Positions 8,963 to 10,182 of a DNA stretch of 10,182 bases are shown here, piece after piece (positions within the stretch are counted from its first letter, which is position 1; every line of letters begins with the position of its first letter). The stretch is from Planctomycetota bacterium. Lineage in GTDB: Bacteria > Planctomycetota > Phycisphaerae > UBA1845 > PWPN01. The stretch spans positions 1 through 10,182 of the forward strand of contig JACQVT010000155.1 of assembly GCA_016209665.1 (NCBI GenBank), given 5' to 3'. The notes under the pieces are model-generated. The model was not told where the DNA came from, did no database searches, and worked only from the letters and a program-made list of their open reading frames with translations. The position numbers and the translations under genes are program-made.

Positions 8963-9077
8963 ATGCCAGCCTCACTCATCCGCCGCCCGGAGGTAGCGTC
9001 GGTCGCGTGGCAGGTCAAGCCGGGCAGGGCCCCGGGCCACCTCCGCGGATCCCGTCACGCCCCCGGTCGCTCCAGTG

Positions 9078-9087
9078 CAGTGCACTG
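9078..9087. promoter_or_regulatory. Palindrome CAGTGCACTG with an extra direct half-site
   Basis: A perfect 10-base palindrome follows an additional CAGTG (9073-9077), giving CAGTG-CAGTG-CACTG about 90 bases upstream of the GHL10 lipoprotein start. It could be an operator for a dimeric regulator, but one copy in a GC-rich spacer may be chance. Confidence 0.2.
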
Positions 9088-9097
9088 TATCCGCCCC

Positions 9098-9126
9098 TTG
9101 TCAATACCCGTGTCTGGCCGTAGCCT
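9098..9126 (+). promoter_or_regulatory. Candidate sigma-70-like promoter for the GHL10 lipoprotein gene
   Basis: TTGTCA (9098-9103, five of six matches to TTGACA) and TAGCCT (9121-9126, a weak -10) are separated by 17 bases and lie about 50 bases before ATG 9176. Planctomycete promoter consensus is poorly conserved, so this is tentative. Confidence 0.2.
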
Positions 9127-9175
9127 CTTGGGACAACCGGAACGGAAATCTTCTTGATCTACAAGGAACCATAAC

Positions 9176-10182
9176 ATGATTCACTTCAACCTGCGTGCGT
9201 TCCTGAAGGCTTCGTCGTTGTCCTGCCTGGTTGTCGTCTTTGCGGCGACCGCCGGCTGTCAGCAGAGCAAGATGGTTGCCGGCGGGGTACGTGCCATCTG
9301 GGTCACCCGCGGCGACTACCGGAGCCCGGATGACGTCTCAAAGATCATGGCGGACTGCCGCGAGGGCGGCTTCAACGTGGTGGTGTTCCAGGTCCGCGGC
9401 AACGGCACGGCGTTCTATCCGTCGAAGATCGAACCGTGGGCCGAGCAGTTCAACTTCAGCTCGCCCGGCTTCGACCCGCTGGCGATGGCGGTCCGCGAGG
9501 CCCACCAGCGCGGGCTGGAACTGCACGCCTGGGTCAACGTCATGCCCGCCTGGCGCGGCACGAAGCCGCCGACGTGCCCCGACCAGCTTTACAACAAACA
9601 TCCCGACTGGTTCTGGTACGACCAACGCGGCAACCGGCAGCCGCTCAACTCGTTCTATGTGAGTCTCAACTCCTGTCTGCCCGAGGTGCGGGATTACCTC
9701 GTCGACGTGTTCCGCGAGATCGTCGCCAACTATCCGGTCGACGGGCTGCACATGGATTACATCCGGTTTCCGAGCGAGCCGCCGGCGATACCGGCCGGGT
9801 CGGATAGCGACTATCCGCGCGATGCCAGGACCCTCGCGCTGTACAAGCAGGCGGCGGGTCTGAACCCAGACGACGACAAGGCATCGTGGAACAGGTGGCG
9901 GACCGATCAGGTGACCAGACTCGTCGCCGACATCCGCTCGATGATGCGCCGAACGCGGCCGTCGGCGGTCCTGTCGGCGTCGGTGGGGGCGGAGTATGAG
10001 GAGAGCCTGAGATACTTCCGCGACGATCGGCGATGGGCGAAAGAGGGACTGATCGACGCGGCCTTTCCGATGAACTACCAGTCCGATGCGGCGGTGTTCG
10101 ACGCGAGGCTTTCCGGTTGGCTGCCGCTGCGGAGCGCGGTGACGGTCGTTCCGGGCTTGTGGTTCGCTCGGCGGCTCGGTAC
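9176..10182 (+). CDS. GHL10-family glycosyl hydrolase lipoprotein (DigH/YddW-like), 3'-truncated by window edge
   Basis: 335 complete codons are visible before the frame runs off the window. ATG 9176 is preceded by AAGGAA (9163-9168). The N-terminus has a basic n-region (NLRAFLKAS), a hydrophobic core (LSCLVVVFAA) and a lipobox-like ATAG-C28, so export and lipid anchoring are likely. Residues about 37-335 show the GHL10 (PF02638) barrel: VRAIWVTRGDYRSPDD (38-53), GFNVVVFQVRGNGTAFYPS (65-83), GFDPLAMAVREAHQRGLELH (98-117), AWVNV (118-122), SLNSCLPEVRDYLVDVFREI (163-182), and the signature DGLHMDYIRFP (189-199), whose Asp194 sits at the strand end used for catalysis. In this family E. coli DigH cleaves denuded peptidoglycan glycans, and planctomycete members may act on other polysaccharides. 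The segment FPMNYQSD (297-304) also fits the family. Catalysis is inferred from the family; the substrate is unknown. Confidence 0.88.
   Translation, partial: MIHFNLRAFLKASSLSCLVVVFAATAGCQQSKMVAGGVRAIWVTRGDYRSPDDVSKIMADCREGGFNVVVFQVRGNGTAFYPSKIEPWAEQFNFSSPGFDPLAMAVREAHQRGLELHAWVNVMPAWRGTKPPTCPDQLYNKHPDWFWYDQRGNRQPLNSFYVSLNSCLPEVRDYLVDVFREIVANYPVDGLHMDYIRFPSEPPAIPAGSDSDYPRDARTLALYKQAAGLNPDDDKASWNRWRTDQVTRLVADIRSMMRRTRPSAVLSASVGAEYEESLRYFRDDRRWAKEGLIDAAFPMNYQSDAAVFDARLSGWLPLRSAVTVVPGLWFARRLG

Larger units (their letters stand above)
8397..9175. other. Divergent intergenic spacer (779 bases) without a confident gene
   Basis: The spacer separates the operon start (minus) from the GHL10 lipoprotein gene (plus). 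It must hold both promoters, but no convincing operon promoter, CIRCE element (TTAGCACTC-N9-GAGTGCTAA) or sigma-32-type promoter was found. Contents: a doubtful minus-strand frame at 8612-8962; a GC-rich inverted repeat CAGGGG-CAGGGC-CCCCTG at 8663-8680 without a T-run; a palindrome CGGCGCGCCG at 8547-8556 followed on the minus strand by A and T6; and direct plus inverted CAGTG words at 9073-9087. There is no tRNA, rRNA or mobile-element end. Confidence 0.6.

Overview
The window is GC-rich bacterial DNA, most likely from a planctomycete. Three features point that way. The secreted protein at the left edge ends in paired acidic EF-hand/dockerin-like repeats with a Cys-bounded spacer, a style common in Planctomycetota and especially Phycisphaerae-type genomes. 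The window also carries several large secreted carbohydrate-active proteins and an extra, non-standard Hsp70 cassette. The phylum is inferred from protein style only, because no rRNA or other marker gene is present.

Layout. (1) 2-838, plus strand: the 3' part of a secreted beta-sandwich protein with a dockerin-like tail. (2) 839-951: a short convergent gap. (3) 952-8396, minus strand: one tightly packed run of six genes, transcribed right to left. They encode an 801-residue TPR protein, a small J-domain-like protein, a long GrpE-like protein, an Hsp70/DnaK-like protein, a small zinc-ribbon/helical-repeat protein, and an exported Asp-box (BNR, sialidase-fold) protein with a LamG-like C-terminus. 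Junctions are TGATG, a 67-base overlap, a 3-base gap, ATGA and ATGA, so the six genes look like a single translationally coupled operon. (4) 8397-9175: a 779-base divergent spacer with no confident gene, holding one doubtful minus-strand reading frame (8612-8962). (5) 9176 to the right edge, plus strand: the 5' part of a GHL10-family (DigH/YddW-like) glycosyl hydrolase lipoprotein, cut by the window.

How the genes may work together. J-like, GrpE-like and Hsp70 in a row form a complete chaperone cycle: co-chaperone, nucleotide exchange factor and ATPase. TPR and zinc-ribbon/TPR-like proteins flank them as possible client or partner adaptors. All three core parts are divergent. The J protein has Pro-Pro-Asp in place of the His-Pro-Asp signature, the GrpE is about 100 residues longer than usual, and the Hsp70 lacks about 14 residues between its catalytic-Glu motif and its phosphate-2 motif. 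The cassette therefore looks like a specialised paralogue of the housekeeping system, with one component that may be damaged. An exported Asp-box protein coupled to its end suggests a role in handling secreted carbohydrate-active proteins, but that is inference from gene order alone.
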